From the NCBI GenBank assembly GCA_014529675.2, contig CP076040.1, positions 4,049,894 through 4,113,893 on the forward strand: DNA of 64,000 bases, given 5' to 3'. Numbering within the stretch: the stretch's first letter is position 1; every line of letters begins with the position of its first letter. This document shows, in pieces, positions 8,008-17,354 of this stretch. A program made the position numbers and the translations under genes. This DNA is from Opitutia bacterium ISCC 52 (GTDB lineage: Bacteria > Verrucomicrobiota > Verrucomicrobiia > Opitutales > UBA2995). The notes below the pieces were generated by a model. It was not told the origin of the DNA. It saw only the letters and a list, made by a program, of their open reading frames with translations, and made no database searches.

Positions 8008-8868
8008 ATGTCTGATTTTCGATCCTGGCTTATCCTCGGACGTGTTTCGAACCTAACTACTGTTTGGGCAAATGCTTTGTGCGCCTGGATCTTGGGGGGT
8101 GGCGGAAGCTATCAAGATCTGCTTATCCTAATAGCTGGCCTCAGCCTGATTTATGTCGGTGGCATGTATCTTAACGACTATTGTGATGTAAAATTTGATC
8201 ATCAATACCGACCGGAACGCCCGATTCCATCGGGAAAGGTCAAACGAAACACCGTCTTTGCTGCGACCGCTCTATTTTTCATTTCAGGCACGGTACTCAT
8301 ACTCTGGATCAGCAATGATAGCCTCATCTATACGCTGATTCTCCTCGCACTCATCATTGGCTACAATCTGATCCACAAACATACGGTGGTCGGCGTCCCC
8401 CTGATGGCCGCCTGCAGAACGGCCGTCTATCTGGTAGTGGGAGCTGCATCCCTGAATGGGATCAACCCATCCATCTGGGGAGCGGGCACCTTAATGTTCT
8501 TCTATGTCTTAGGCATCACCGCATTGGCCAGGAACGAATCCACTTCCCTGAAAGCTTCGGCCGTTGGTTATGCCTTTCTCATCGTTCCCATGATTGGAGC
8601 CCTCTATGTAGCCGGACCACCCTACGAAAAACTCTTCCCCATTTCCTTTTGTTTGGCAGCGCTTTGGATCGCCATGACTTTCTCGCGAGCTCGCAAAACG
8701 GGCACCTTTATTGTTGGAAAAACGATTGGCCCCCTCTTGGCAGGAATCTGCCTTATCGACTTGGCAATCCTCAACAGTATGCATCTAGTAAGCTTTTTGA
8801 CTTTGGGACTCTTCCTGGGATTCTTTGCTTTCGCGCTATTGGCCCAGCTATATATCCCCGCTACCTAA
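8008..8868 (+). CDS. eboC: EboC, UbiA-family prenyltransferase
   Basis: A 286-residue integral membrane protein of the UbiA family, with about eight hydrophobic helices. The first magnesium/diphosphate-binding motif is complete: NDYCDVKFD with Asn56, Asp57, Asp60 and Asp64, followed by RPERPIPSGKV, which is typical of UbiA enzymes. The second aspartate-rich motif expected later in the protein is not evident, and the corresponding region reads LARNESTSLKASAVG. In ebo clusters this gene is eboC. It is predicted to attach a polyprenyl chain to the ebo substrate at the cytoplasmic membrane, but the acceptor is unknown. EboD starts 10 bp after its stop, so the two are cotranscribed. Confidence 0.88.
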   Translation: MSDFRSWLILGRVSNLTTVWANALCAWILGGGGSYQDLLILIAGLSLIYVGGMYLNDYCDVKFDHQYRPERPIPSGKVKRNTVFAATALFFISGTVLILWISNDSLIYTLILLALIIGYNLIHKHTVVGVPLMAACRTAVYLVVGAASLNGINPSIWGAGTLMFFYVLGITALARNESTSLKASAVGYAFLIVPMIGALYVAGPPYEKLFPISFCLAALWIAMTFSRARKTGTFIVGKTIGPLLAGICLIDLAILNSMHLVSFLTLGLFLGFFAFALLAQLYIPAT

Positions 8869-8878
8869 CCGCATTGAG

Positions 8879-10039
8879 ATGTCAGATTTTCTCCCCATAG
8901 AATACCCGATTCAAATACCCTACCAGTTGCGGGTGTATTTCACCAAACGAGTGTTTGATAGTGCGAATCCGCTGTTCCGTGACCTGGCTTGCTCCCGGGA
9001 GAGTGGTAATCGTCGGAAGACACTCATCTATATCGACGAAGCCGTTAGTCAGGCCAATCCAGGGCTAACCGAGGAAATCGAAACCTATTTCAAACACCAC
9101 GAAAACGACCTCATACTGAAGGGCATTCATCTTCTTCCAGGAGGTGAGGTCATTAAGAATGATTCGAAAGTGGTTAAACGTATTTTCTCGGACATCGAAG
9201 AGGACGGCATTTGCCGCCATAGCTACATAGTGGCCATAGGCGGAGGAGCGATACTGGACACGGTCGGGTTTGCCGCAGCGACCGCTCACCGTGGCATTCG
9301 ACATTTTCGCTTACCCACCACCACTTTGGGCCAGGCTGATGCCGGTGTGGGGGTGAAGAACGGCGTAAATTTCCAGGAGAAGAAGAATTTCGTGGGCACC
9401 TTTGCACCGCCGTTTGCAGTGATCAACGATCTCCAGCTCCTGGCGACCTTACCTGACATTCACATGCGCAATGGCTACATTGAAGCCATCAAGGTAGCAC
9501 TCATCCGTGACTCTGGATTTTTTCATTGGATTGAGGACCATGTAAGCGAACTCAATAGCTTTGAACCGTCTGCCTTGGAAGAGCTGGTCTACCGCTGTGC
9601 CAAACACCACGTCGCATACATAGCCACTTCGGGCGATCCATTTGAAATGGGATCGGTGCGGCCCCTTGACTTCGGGCACTGGGCCGCCCATAAGCTGGAG
9701 CAACTTTCAAAGTTTGAGCTCAGCCACGGAGAAGCGGTAGCCATTGGGATTGCGATTGATACACTCTATTCGGAAGAGATGGGCTTTCTCGACTCAACCA
9801 GCGCACAGCGAATTCTCGCCTTGTTGAGACAGTTGAAGTTTGAAACCTACTCCGATTACCTGGAAAAAAAGAATGGGGGTCGCTTCCCTTACATTTTGGA
9901 GGGGCTAGAAGAATTCCGCGAGCATTTGGGAGGCCTCCTCACCATCACTCTGCTCAAGAATATTGGTTCACGATTTGAAGTCCACGAAATGGATACAGAT
10001 GTGGTCCTCCGTTCGATAGAGCGTTTGAAAACGCTATGA
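8879..10039 (+). CDS. eboD: EboD, 3-dehydroquinate synthase-like enzyme
   Basis: A 386-residue member of the dehydroquinate synthase superfamily, belonging to the ebo branch. The NAD-binding motif GGGAILDTVG begins near residue 121. Probable zinc ligands are Glu202 in YIEAIKVALIRD, His267 in DFGHWAAHKLE and His283 in LSHGEAVAIG. LPTTTLGQADAGVGVKNGVN is characteristic. The open frame extends to a TTG at 8825 inside eboC, but the ATG at 8879 lies just after the eboC stop and gives a normal length. Because it sits in the ebo cluster rather than with aro genes, a role in making a cyclic sugar-derived product is more likely than in the shikimate pathway; this is inference. Overlaps eboF by 4 bp. 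Confidence 0.88.
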   Translation: MSDFLPIEYPIQIPYQLRVYFTKRVFDSANPLFRDLACSRESGNRRKTLIYIDEAVSQANPGLTEEIETYFKHHENDLILKGIHLLPGGEVIKNDSKVVKRIFSDIEEDGICRHSYIVAIGGGAILDTVGFAAATAHRGIRHFRLPTTTLGQADAGVGVKNGVNFQEKKNFVGTFAPPFAVINDLQLLATLPDIHMRNGYIEAIKVALIRDSGFFHWIEDHVSELNSFEPSALEELVYRCAKHHVAYIATSGDPFEMGSVRPLDFGHWAAHKLEQLSKFELSHGEAVAIGIAIDTLYSEEMGFLDSTSAQRILALLRQLKFETYSDYLEKKNGGRFPYILEGLEEFREHLGGLLTITLLKNIGSRFEVHEMDTDVVLRSIERLKTL

Positions 10040-11412
10040 AACGTACGGCGGTCATCAACGTTGTCGGACTGACATCCGGATTAATCGGCGACCGCACTCC
10101 GAACATTCAAGCGTTCGTCGAGCGCAAACAGCTAAGCAAAGTCAAACCGGCTTTCCCTGCGGTCACCTGCACCGCACAAAGTGACATGCTTAGCGGAAAG
10201 CCACCGGCCCAACATGGCGCTGTCGCGAATGGGTGGTACAACCGCGATTACAGCGAAGTTCATTTCTGGAAGCAATCGAACCACTTGGTGCAAGGACCCA
10301 AGCTGTGGGATGACCTCAAACAGCGGGACCCCAATTTCACCTGCGCCAAGCTTTTCTGGTGGCACAACATGTATTCATCGGCCGACTACAGTATCACACC
10401 ACGGCCCATGTATCCGGCCGACGGCAGCAAAGTATTCGATGTCTACTCACACCCGATGGGGATGAAAGAGGAGATAAAAGCGGAGCTAGGCGACTTTCCC
10501 TTTCATACTTTCTGGGGTCCAAAAGCTGGGATCGAATGCTCGAAGTGGATTGCTGAATCTGCCAAGTGGGTTGAGACCAAGCACCAGCCAACGCTCAATC
10601 TAATTTACCTGCCTCACCTGGATTACAATCTACAACGCCTGGGGCCAGAAGACCCGGCGATCGGAAAAGACCTTCGCAAGGTGGATCGTGTCGTGGGTGA
10701 CCTGATTCAATTTTTCGAAAGCAAAGACATTCATGTGGTACTCTTATCGGAATACGGGATCACTGCCGTAGATCGCCCCGTCCACATCAACCGTGTCCTT
10801 CGGCAAAAGTGCTGGATCACGATCAAAAAAGAGTTAGGGCTCGAGCAACTTGACTATGGAGCCAGCCAGGCCTTTGCAGTCGCCGATCATCAGGTGGCCC
10901 ACGTCTATGTGAAAGACCGAGACTTACTTCCCGCAGTCAAGGAAAGCCTGGAGCATATCGAAGGCGTAGAACGCGTGCTGGATTATGAAGGCAAACGGGA
11001 GCTGGGGATTAATCATGAAAGAGCCGGGGATCTCATTGCCATCTCTGATAACCACAGTTGGTTTACCTATTATTACTGGATGGACGATGCAGTCGCCCCC
11101 GACTTCGCGCGCTGTGTGGATATTCACCGCAAGCCGGGTTATGACCCGGTTGAGTTATTTGTTGATCCGGACATTAAGGCCAAAGCTTTAAAAATCGGAT
11201 GGTTCCTACTAAAAAAGAAACTCGGTTTCAGAGCCTTGCTGGATGTTATCCCACTCGATGCGTCACTCGTGAAAGGCTCCCACGGTCGCATACCCGAAGA
11301 CGATGAAGATTGGCCGGTATTTATTGCTGACGGATTGGAAAGTCATCCGGCGAATTCAACGGACGTATATCAGTCGCTGCATTCCTTGATCAGTGGAAGC
11401 TCACTCGATTGA
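10036..11412 (+). CDS. eboF: EboF, alkaline phosphatase-superfamily phosphodiesterase
   Basis: A 458-residue protein of the nucleotide pyrophosphatase/phosphodiesterase branch of the alkaline phosphatase superfamily. The likely nucleophile is Thr44 in FPAVTCTAQSDMLSG, followed by QHGAVANGWYNRD, both typical of the branch. Later metal-ligand regions are LLSEYGI, VADHQVAHVY and VKGSHG. The first aspartate ligand expected in the opening strand is replaced by asparagine/valine (VINVVGL), which may change metal binding. No signal peptide is seen, so it is cytoplasmic. Its start overlaps eboD by 4 bp (ATGA). It is the last gene of the ebo cluster and converges on a DUF1080 gene 19 bp downstream. 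Confidence 0.87.
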   Translation: MKRTAVINVVGLTSGLIGDRTPNIQAFVERKQLSKVKPAFPAVTCTAQSDMLSGKPPAQHGAVANGWYNRDYSEVHFWKQSNHLVQGPKLWDDLKQRDPNFTCAKLFWWHNMYSSADYSITPRPMYPADGSKVFDVYSHPMGMKEEIKAELGDFPFHTFWGPKAGIECSKWIAESAKWVETKHQPTLNLIYLPHLDYNLQRLGPEDPAIGKDLRKVDRVVGDLIQFFESKDIHVVLLSEYGITAVDRPVHINRVLRQKCWITIKKELGLEQLDYGASQAFAVADHQVAHVYVKDRDLLPAVKESLEHIEGVERVLDYEGKRELGINHERAGDLIAISDNHSWFTYYYWMDDAVAPDFARCVDIHRKPGYDPVELFVDPDIKAKALKIGWFLLKKKLGFRALLDVIPLDASLVKGSHGRIPEDDEDWPVFIADGLESHPANSTDVYQSLHSLISGSSLD

Positions 11413-11431
11413 GTGACCCCAATATCGAGCA

Positions 11432-12202
11432 CTAAAGCTCTCGGATAAATATATCTTTGAACTTGAGGTGCAGTTCGTCCTTTTGGTGCAACTGCAAAGC
11501 AATCTGACCATTCATGCCGACACCACGTTTTTGGTGATCAGGGCTGTCCAAAATACCAGTCCCATCGAAATCACTAATAGGTACCCGGTTGACCGTGACC
11601 TGAATCTTGGTCCCTTCGCAGCGAATCACTAAATCGTTCCAGGGGTTGGCATCATTCGCATAATTAAAAAGCCACTCTTGAGGTCCTTGCTCTTCGGAAA
11701 TTTTCCAACTTCCCATGCTGGGGCTAATCCACCGTCGTGACTCCCAGGTCTCGTCATAAATCAGCCCGGTTCTCCAGGGTAAGGGGGGATGGATATCAAT
11801 CTGCGGACCTTCCATACGGCCTCCCTGTGCTTCCGTCGAATCTGCATCCCAGCGACTGCGAATCTGGACGCCACTGTTTCCAGGAGAGTCACGGAAAGCT
11901 TGGAACTTGAGCTTCAATTCAAAATCGTCGATGGGCAACTTGTGCTGCAAAAAAACAGCACCATGGTTTTTGTCTCCAATGGAATTACAGACGATCGCCC
12001 CCTCAACTACATGCCAATAGTCTTTCTCCTGATCATCAGGGGCGGCTTTGAGTTCCCAACCATCCAAAGTCTCTCCATCAAATAAAGAATACCAAACAGG
12101 ATCTCGGCTGATTCCATGATAGACGCCAATGATAGCCCCTACTGAGAGCAGAATGGTCCCAACAACGATACGGGTGATAATGGATTTTGCGGACAGATTC
12201 AT
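11432..12202 (-). CDS. DUF1080 protein, membrane-anchored
   Basis: A 256-residue DUF1080 (3-keto-glycoside hydrolase-like) protein. The N-terminus has a transmembrane anchor or uncleaved signal (IVVGTILLSVGAIIGVYHG). The domain begins at YSLFDGETLDGWELKA and includes NSGVQIRSRWD, GPQIDIHPP, WNDLVIRCEGTKIQVTVN and the terminal LHLKFKDIFIREL. Longer inserts than in the paralogue at 3180-3788 lie around residues 115-175. It converges on eboF and is separated from the short-chain dehydrogenase at 12336 by a 133 bp divergent gap. A role in sugar catabolism is likely from the family; the substrate is unknown. Confidence 0.87.
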   Translation of the reverse strand: MNLSAKSIITRIVVGTILLSVGAIIGVYHGISRDPVWYSLFDGETLDGWELKAAPDDQEKDYWHVVEGAIVCNSIGDKNHGAVFLQHKLPIDDFELKLKFQAFRDSPGNSGVQIRSRWDADSTEAQGGRMEGPQIDIHPPLPWRTGLIYDETWESRRWISPSMGSWKISEEQGPQEWLFNYANDANPWNDLVIRCEGTKIQVTVNRVPISDFDGTGILDSPDHQKRGVGMNGQIALQLHQKDELHLKFKDIFIREL

Positions 12203-12335
12203 ATGAAAGAAACCGTGAAGTAAGTCATAGTTTCAGGAGAAAGCTAGCCAGGGATTAGTGGTTTGCAAGACTAGGACAATTCGATCTGGATAACAATGTC
12301 TCCAATCCTTTTCCAACCCTGTTCTTAGCTAATAA

Positions 12336-13088
12336 ATGAGTGATTCCAATAACATCGAAAAAAAAGTCATCGTCATTACAGGCGCCTCCAGCGGCATTGG
12401 TTGCGCCACTTCAAAACACCTGGCCGGATTGGGAGCCAAAGTTGTGCTGGGAGCACGCCGTGCTGAAAATCTGCAATCGATCGTCGAGGAAATCACCTCC
12501 GCAGGCGGCCAAGCGACCTGGAAAGTGACCGATGTCACAGACCAGCAGGGCTTTCAGGCCCTGGTCGATCATGGACGTGAGACCTATGGGCCCATTGACG
12601 TACTCATAAACAATGCAGGCATAAATACTCTGGGAAAGTATGAAGATTTGCAGGTTGGATCCTGGGACCAGATGATTGATGTAAATGTAAAGGGCCCCTT
12701 GTACGGCATTGCTGCTGTCCTACCCGAGATGAAGGAACGAGGCTCCGGACACATCATTTCCACCTCCTCCATTGCAGCCCATACGATTCTACCCCACATG
12801 GGTGTTTACAATGGCACGAAGTTTGCCGTTCGCTCGATGATGGAGGGTCTAAGACAAGAAGTTACCGGTTACGGGATTCGCGTGACCACCATTTCGCCAG
12901 GCGCTGCCTACACCGAAATTGGAACGGATGATGCACAAGCTTCGGTCGATTTTCTCATGAAAGAGTTTGAAGGCCTCGATTTGTTAGACCCTATGGATCT
13001 GGCACGCGGATATGCTTATGCGATCAATCAACCCACCAGTGTCGATATCAATGATGTAGTGATTCGACCCACGGGGCAACAGATGTAA
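12336..13088 (+). CDS. Short-chain dehydrogenase/reductase (classical SDR)
   Basis: A 250-residue classical SDR oxidoreductase. The cofactor motif TGASSGIG is at residues 15-22, NNAG near 88-91, the catalytic serine in STSSIAAH near 140 and YNGTKFAV with catalytic Tyr and Lys near 152-156. GARRAEN after the second strand has an arginine pair that favours NADP(H). The closest well-known type is the YdfG/serine-3-dehydrogenase-like group, but the substrate cannot be assigned. The gene stands alone between a divergent DUF1080 gene and the LplT-PlsC fusion. Confidence 0.9.
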   Translation: MSDSNNIEKKVIVITGASSGIGCATSKHLAGLGAKVVLGARRAENLQSIVEEITSAGGQATWKVTDVTDQQGFQALVDHGRETYGPIDVLINNAGINTLGKYEDLQVGSWDQMIDVNVKGPLYGIAAVLPEMKERGSGHIISTSSIAAHTILPHMGVYNGTKFAVRSMMEGLRQEVTGYGIRVTTISPGAAYTEIGTDDAQASVDFLMKEFEGLDLLDPMDLARGYAYAINQPTSVDINDVVIRPTGQQM

Positions 13089-13170
13089 GGCGGCCCATTT
13101 CCTTGTTTGAAAGTAGCCCCAATTCTTTTATAGTCCTGGATCTCCATTGTTAATTCAAGCTATCTGACCA

Positions 13171-15009
13171 TTGGAACCTCAAAGCGCTTCAACACATCCA
13201 AATTGGAAGAAGGGGTTTTGGAGTCTCTTTGCCACACAATGCCAAGGCGCATTCTCAGATAACGTTTTCAAATTCGTCGTCATCTACACGGCCATGAGTC
13301 AGTTCACGAGTGAAGCGGAGCAAGATGGTTTCGTCTCTCTAGTCGGAGCTCTCTTCGCGGTGCCATTTATAATCTTCACCATGGCTGGTGGATACTGCGC
13401 CGTTCATTACAGCAAACGTTCAATGGCGATGTACATAAAAACCGCCGAAATCGGAATTATGATATTGGGTGCCATTGGGCTCTATCTAGGCTATGTCCCA
13501 TTCCTTCTTGGGGTGATCGTTCTTATGAGCACTCAGAGTGCTTTCTTCGGACCGGTGAAATATGGGCTGATCCCAGAGCTGTTGGAAGAGAAGCGTTTGT
13601 CTTGGGGAAATGGATACATCGGGTTGGGAACCTTCCTAACCATTATCCTGGGAACGATTGCTGGCGGCTATTTTTTCGACTGGTTTGACAACCAATGGAT
13701 CACCGGAGTCATCCTGATTGCTTTGGCCTTGTGCGGCTACCTGGCCAGCCGGAGCATCACTCCCCTACCCGCCGCCAATCCGGAGAAGCAATTCAAACTC
13801 AACTTCTTCTCCGAGTTCTGGGAGCAATTCCAATACACCAGAAAGGACCGAGTCCTGTCCCTTTCCGTTTTGGGCAGCACCTACTTCTGGTTCCTGGGAG
13901 CGATGGTTCAACAGGCAATGATGATCTATGGTCGCAATGTGCTCGAACTCAGTTTTCGCCACACCAGTGTTTTATTTGCCATGATGGCCTTGGGGATCGG
14001 TGCTGGAAGTTTTGTCGCCGGTTACGTTTCGGCTCGCAAGGTCGAGTATGGGCTCATTCCACTGGGAGCCGTCGGCATATCCATCTTCAGCCTTTGCCTG
14101 GGTCAAGACGGACTCACAGCCACAAATTTTGCGATCTTTCTCGCCTTACTGGGCTTTTTTGGAGGCTTCTACATCATTCCCATAAATGCCTTGGTCCAAC
14201 AGAGACCGGACTACAAACGGAAAGGTTCGATTATCGCGATGCAGGCATGGCTGTCCTGGGTGGGAATTGTATTCGCCGCTGGGGTCTACTTCTTTCTCAA
14301 ACGCATTGGACTCAGCACAGGGGAGATCTTCATTTTCACGGGTATTGTAACGTTCATAGGCACGATCTACGTGGTATGGCTGCTACCCGACTCTCTGCTT
14401 CGCCTCCTACTCGTGTTCGTGACGCACACTATTTATCGCATCAAGGTGAATGACCGAGAAAAGCTGCCAAGCAAGGGTGGTCTACTTCTGGTATCCAATC
14501 ATATGTCCTACGTGGATGCCTTACTGTTGTTTGCATCTGTAGATCGACCGATTCGCTTTATAATGGCGAAGGAGATCTACGACCTATGGTATTTTAAACC
14601 AGGAGCAAAAGTCCTGGGTGTTATTCCAATTCCAACTACAGTTCGCCCCAAGGAAACGGTGCTCGCACTGAGACATGCTCGGGATCAAATCCTCGCTGGC
14701 GAAGTGGTGTGTATCTTCGCTGAAGGACGCATCTCAAGAACCGGGGAACTCCTCGAATTCCGCAAAGGCTTCGAACGAATCATGAAAGGATTGGAGGAGC
14801 CTATTGTCCCTGTGAATCTCAATGGAGTCTGGGGCAGCATCTTCAGTTTCAAGGATGGAAAGGTATTTACCAAGTGGCCCAAGAAAGTTCCGTATCCAGT
14901 AACCGTAAGCTTCGGGGATCCCTTGCCACCCAATTCGAATCCCGACGATGTCCGGGAATCGGTCAAAGCACTATCCATTGACTCGGATAAAAAAGAGCCA
15001 GCAGATTAA
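13171..15009 (+). CDS. Fused lysophospholipid transporter-like MFS protein and PlsC acyltransferase
   Basis: A 612-residue two-domain protein. Residues 1-410 form a 12-helix MFS domain like LplT (FWSLFATQCQGAFSDNVFKF at the start is typical). Residues 425-600 are a 1-acylglycerol-phosphate acyltransferase domain with the H-x4-D motif as SNHMSYVDALLL and the FAEGRIS motif. Proteins with this order resemble the first two thirds of MFS-PlsC-AMP ligase (Aas-like) fusions, but the acyl-ACP synthetase part is absent. It probably flips lysophospholipids inward across the inner membrane and re-acylates them. The start is a TTG; no in-frame ATG occurs before residue 43. It overlaps the convergent TraB-like gene by 4 bp. 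Confidence 0.88.
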   Translation: MEPQSASTHPNWKKGFWSLFATQCQGAFSDNVFKFVVIYTAMSQFTSEAEQDGFVSLVGALFAVPFIIFTMAGGYCAVHYSKRSMAMYIKTAEIGIMILGAIGLYLGYVPFLLGVIVLMSTQSAFFGPVKYGLIPELLEEKRLSWGNGYIGLGTFLTIILGTIAGGYFFDWFDNQWITGVILIALALCGYLASRSITPLPAANPEKQFKLNFFSEFWEQFQYTRKDRVLSLSVLGSTYFWFLGAMVQQAMMIYGRNVLELSFRHTSVLFAMMALGIGAGSFVAGYVSARKVEYGLIPLGAVGISIFSLCLGQDGLTATNFAIFLALLGFFGGFYIIPINALVQQRPDYKRKGSIIAMQAWLSWVGIVFAAGVYFFLKRIGLSTGEIFIFTGIVTFIGTIYVVWLLPDSLLRLLLVFVTHTIYRIKVNDREKLPSKGGLLLVSNHMSYVDALLLFASVDRPIRFIMAKEIYDLWYFKPGAKVLGVIPIPTTVRPKETVLALRHARDQILAGEVVCIFAEGRISRTGELLEFRKGFERIMKGLEEPIVPVNLNGVWGSIFSFKDGKVFTKWPKKVPYPVTVSFGDPLPPNSNPDDVRESVKALSIDSDKKEPAD

Positions 15010-15863
15010 AGCTGCTCTACTTTACGCCCGAGCTTTTCCAATTGGGTAAGCAAGCCTTCCTCACCGACCAAGTGGGCTGCACCGACGAGCACGAATTCTT
15101 TTTCTTCTGAATCAAACAATGTTTGGATGAGCGGCATCCAATTATTGTTCCGATCAACAAGCAGCGACTTATAAAGATCGGGGTATTCCTTCTTCATGGC
15201 GATATTGGTGTGCTCATTTAGCCCTTCACGATCACCGCTTTTCCACAAGCCGACCATTTGCTCTAGCTCGCTTTTTGCCTGATCTAAATCACCTAAAGAC
15301 TTGGAAACAAATTCATCCTCGTTGCCTTCGCCCATGGCACAGATGAAGTCGATCTGTTCCTCCACGTCTTCCAAGAAGAAAATGCCTTTACCGTCCTCCT
15401 TAACTCGCTTGTAGAAATGCATGTCGACGCCTTCCTGTGTGAGTCCAATTTTCTGCATCTCGCCTACTGCTACGGTGACTATCACGATGGAAGGTTTGAA
15501 TCCCGCTAGGGCGTCAATGGGTATACCGGCATTGGCGCAGGCCTCGGACAAGGCTTGGTAGGTCTCGGCAGATAACACATCGGTCAGTGTCTTTCCCTGA
15601 AGCATACCTTTGCTCATGATCATTTGCTGTGCGCTCGGATCTTGCATCATCCCGATATCCGTCTCGAAAACCAGATTCGTAGAATCCTGGTAGGCTTCAT
15701 CAAATTCCTCGGGCAGCGGAAAATCACTGGCCCTCAATAGATGAAAGGTTCCACCCAAGTAGATTTCAGAATCACCTAAACTGACTTTCCAAACGGATGT
15801 TTCTGCGGAGGCAACCAAGCCAGTACATAGACAAGTTAGGTAGAGGGATAATTTCTTAAGCAT
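15006..15863 (-). CDS. TraB/GumN family protein
   Basis: A 285-residue secreted protein of the TraB/GumN (Tiki-like) family. A signal peptide (MLKKLSLYLTCLCTGLVASA) is followed by SVWKVSLGDSEIYLGGTFHLL. The family has GTFHLL near the N-terminus and a GxxH motif near the C-terminus, here FVLVGAAHLVGEEGLL. These conserved His and Glu residues are proposed metal ligands of a protease-like active site, but the bacterial role is unknown. It converges on the LplT-PlsC fusion, sharing 4 bp at the stops, and a 210 bp gap lies upstream before mtnK, in which I see nothing specific. Confidence 0.88.
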   Translation of the reverse strand: MLKKLSLYLTCLCTGLVASAETSVWKVSLGDSEIYLGGTFHLLRASDFPLPEEFDEAYQDSTNLVFETDIGMMQDPSAQQMIMSKGMLQGKTLTDVLSAETYQALSEACANAGIPIDALAGFKPSIVIVTVAVGEMQKIGLTQEGVDMHFYKRVKEDGKGIFFLEDVEEQIDFICAMGEGNEDEFVSKSLGDLDQAKSELEQMVGLWKSGDREGLNEHTNIAMKKEYPDLYKSLLVDRNNNWMPLIQTLFDSEEKEFVLVGAAHLVGEEGLLTQLEKLGRKVEQL

Positions 15864-16073
15864 GACAATATTGGATATTATGGATTGGAAGGTATTGCGG
15901 ACTCACGGGAGGGTTGAGGGATCCCACAATTTTGCCGATACGCTGATAGTGCTTCTAAGAACCATCAAGCCTCAAAATCGCGTCGTTCAATGTTGGCCAG
16001 TCCGTTGACAGCAAAGCTCAGGAGTCCTTAGCCTGACTGAAATAACTCAATCGTTTGATACTCCCACTACTTT

Positions 16074-17327
16074 ATGGCTTATGAAATTCTGACCGCAGAT
16101 TCGATTCCAGAATACCTGCAATCATTGGAAAGCATGCTGTCGGTCTTTTCCAATTTCGATTCGCTGGAAATTGAAGAGGTGGGAGATGGAAATTTAAATT
16201 ACGTTTTCCTCATCTCAAATCGAGAGAAGCCCGACGAAACCGTGGCTCTAAAACAAGCAGTGCCTTACCTGCGCGTCGTTGGAGAATCCTACCCGCTATG
16301 TCGCGAGCGGATGCGCTTTGAAATCCAGGCTCTCGTAAAACAAAAAGAACTTTGTCCACAGCTGGTTCCAACCATCTATTACTCCAGTGTCGAGATGTCT
16401 GTGGTGATCATGCAGAATCTTAAAGCGCATCAAATTCTGCGCGGCCAGATCATTGAAGGTAGAACCTTTCCCTATCTGGCAGATCACATGTCTACTTTCC
16501 TCGCTCAAACCTTGTTCCACACATCCGACTGGTATCTAAGTTCGGCCGATAAAAAAGAAGCGGTCGCCAATTTTATAAACAAGGATCTCTGTAAACTCAC
16601 GGAAGAATTTGTCTTCACATACGCCTTCGAGAGGCACAAGACAAACGATTATAACGAGGCTTTGACGGAAGAGGATATCCACTTCATCCAGCATGATGGG
16701 GAGCTCAAGGTAGCCCTTGCTGAAATGAAGTACAAGTTCATGAACAACGCGGAAGCCATGCTGCATGGAGACCTTCACATCGGCAGTATTATGGCCAATG
16801 AAAATGAGACCTATGTCATCGATCCAGAGTTTTCATTTTATGGCCCCATGGGATTCGATCTTGGTGCCTTCATCGGAAACCTTTTCATGTCCTATTTCTC
16901 TCACCAACATCGACAACAGCTTCCGGGGAATAAGCCTCGAGACTACCGTACTTGGATTCTCGATACTATCGCCGATACCTGGAATCAATTCGCGGAAAAG
17001 TTCGACGCCTTATGGAAGGATCAACAGCAGAAGAACGACCCTCTTTATTTCGATTACCCGAATGGCTCAACGCATGCAGACCAACAACGCGCTCGATTCC
17101 TACAACAGGTCTTGAGTGATACTCTGGGGTTTGCCGCCTGCAAGATGCTGCGTCGTATATTTGGTCTAGCCAAAGTCGCCGACATCGCAGATATTGAAGA
17201 TCTAGAGGAGCGTGCACGCATCGAACGAATGACCCTTCGATTAGGCAAAACACTTGCTACACAAAGGGATCAATTTAATTCTATCGAGGAAGTCGTGGAG
17301 CTCGCCAAAACCATATCACCTCTTTAA
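16074..17327 (+). CDS. mtnK: S-methyl-5-thioribose kinase
   Basis: A 417-residue kinase of the choline kinase-like fold that phosphorylates 5-methylthioribose at C1 (and may act on 5-deoxyribose). GDGNLNYVFLI near residue 37 is the glycine-rich segment, VALKQAVPYLRVVGESYPL includes the ATP-binding lysine, HGDLHIGSIM with His231 and Asp233 is the catalytic loop, and DPEFSFYGPMGFDLG with Asp250 and Glu252 is the metal-binding segment typical of MtnK. Length matches the family (about 400). It is followed 27 bp later by mtnA and then by an aldolase/dehydrogenase fusion, making a salvage cluster. The genes mtnB-E of the classical methionine salvage are not in the window. Confidence 0.92.
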   Translation: MAYEILTADSIPEYLQSLESMLSVFSNFDSLEIEEVGDGNLNYVFLISNREKPDETVALKQAVPYLRVVGESYPLCRERMRFEIQALVKQKELCPQLVPTIYYSSVEMSVVIMQNLKAHQILRGQIIEGRTFPYLADHMSTFLAQTLFHTSDWYLSSADKKEAVANFINKDLCKLTEEFVFTYAFERHKTNDYNEALTEEDIHFIQHDGELKVALAEMKYKFMNNAEAMLHGDLHIGSIMANENETYVIDPEFSFYGPMGFDLGAFIGNLFMSYFSHQHRQQLPGNKPRDYRTWILDTIADTWNQFAEKFDALWKDQQQKNDPLYFDYPNGSTHADQQRARFLQQVLSDTLGFAACKMLRRIFGLAKVADIADIEDLEERARIERMTLRLGKTLATQRDQFNSIEEVVELAKTISPL

Positions 17328-17354
17328 CGTCCATCTAACCTTTCAGCATTTATT

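Noticed and set aside
15864-16073. Possible SAM riboswitch before mtnK
   Set aside because: No S-box-like conserved core or terminator structure can be seen in the 210 bp gap.
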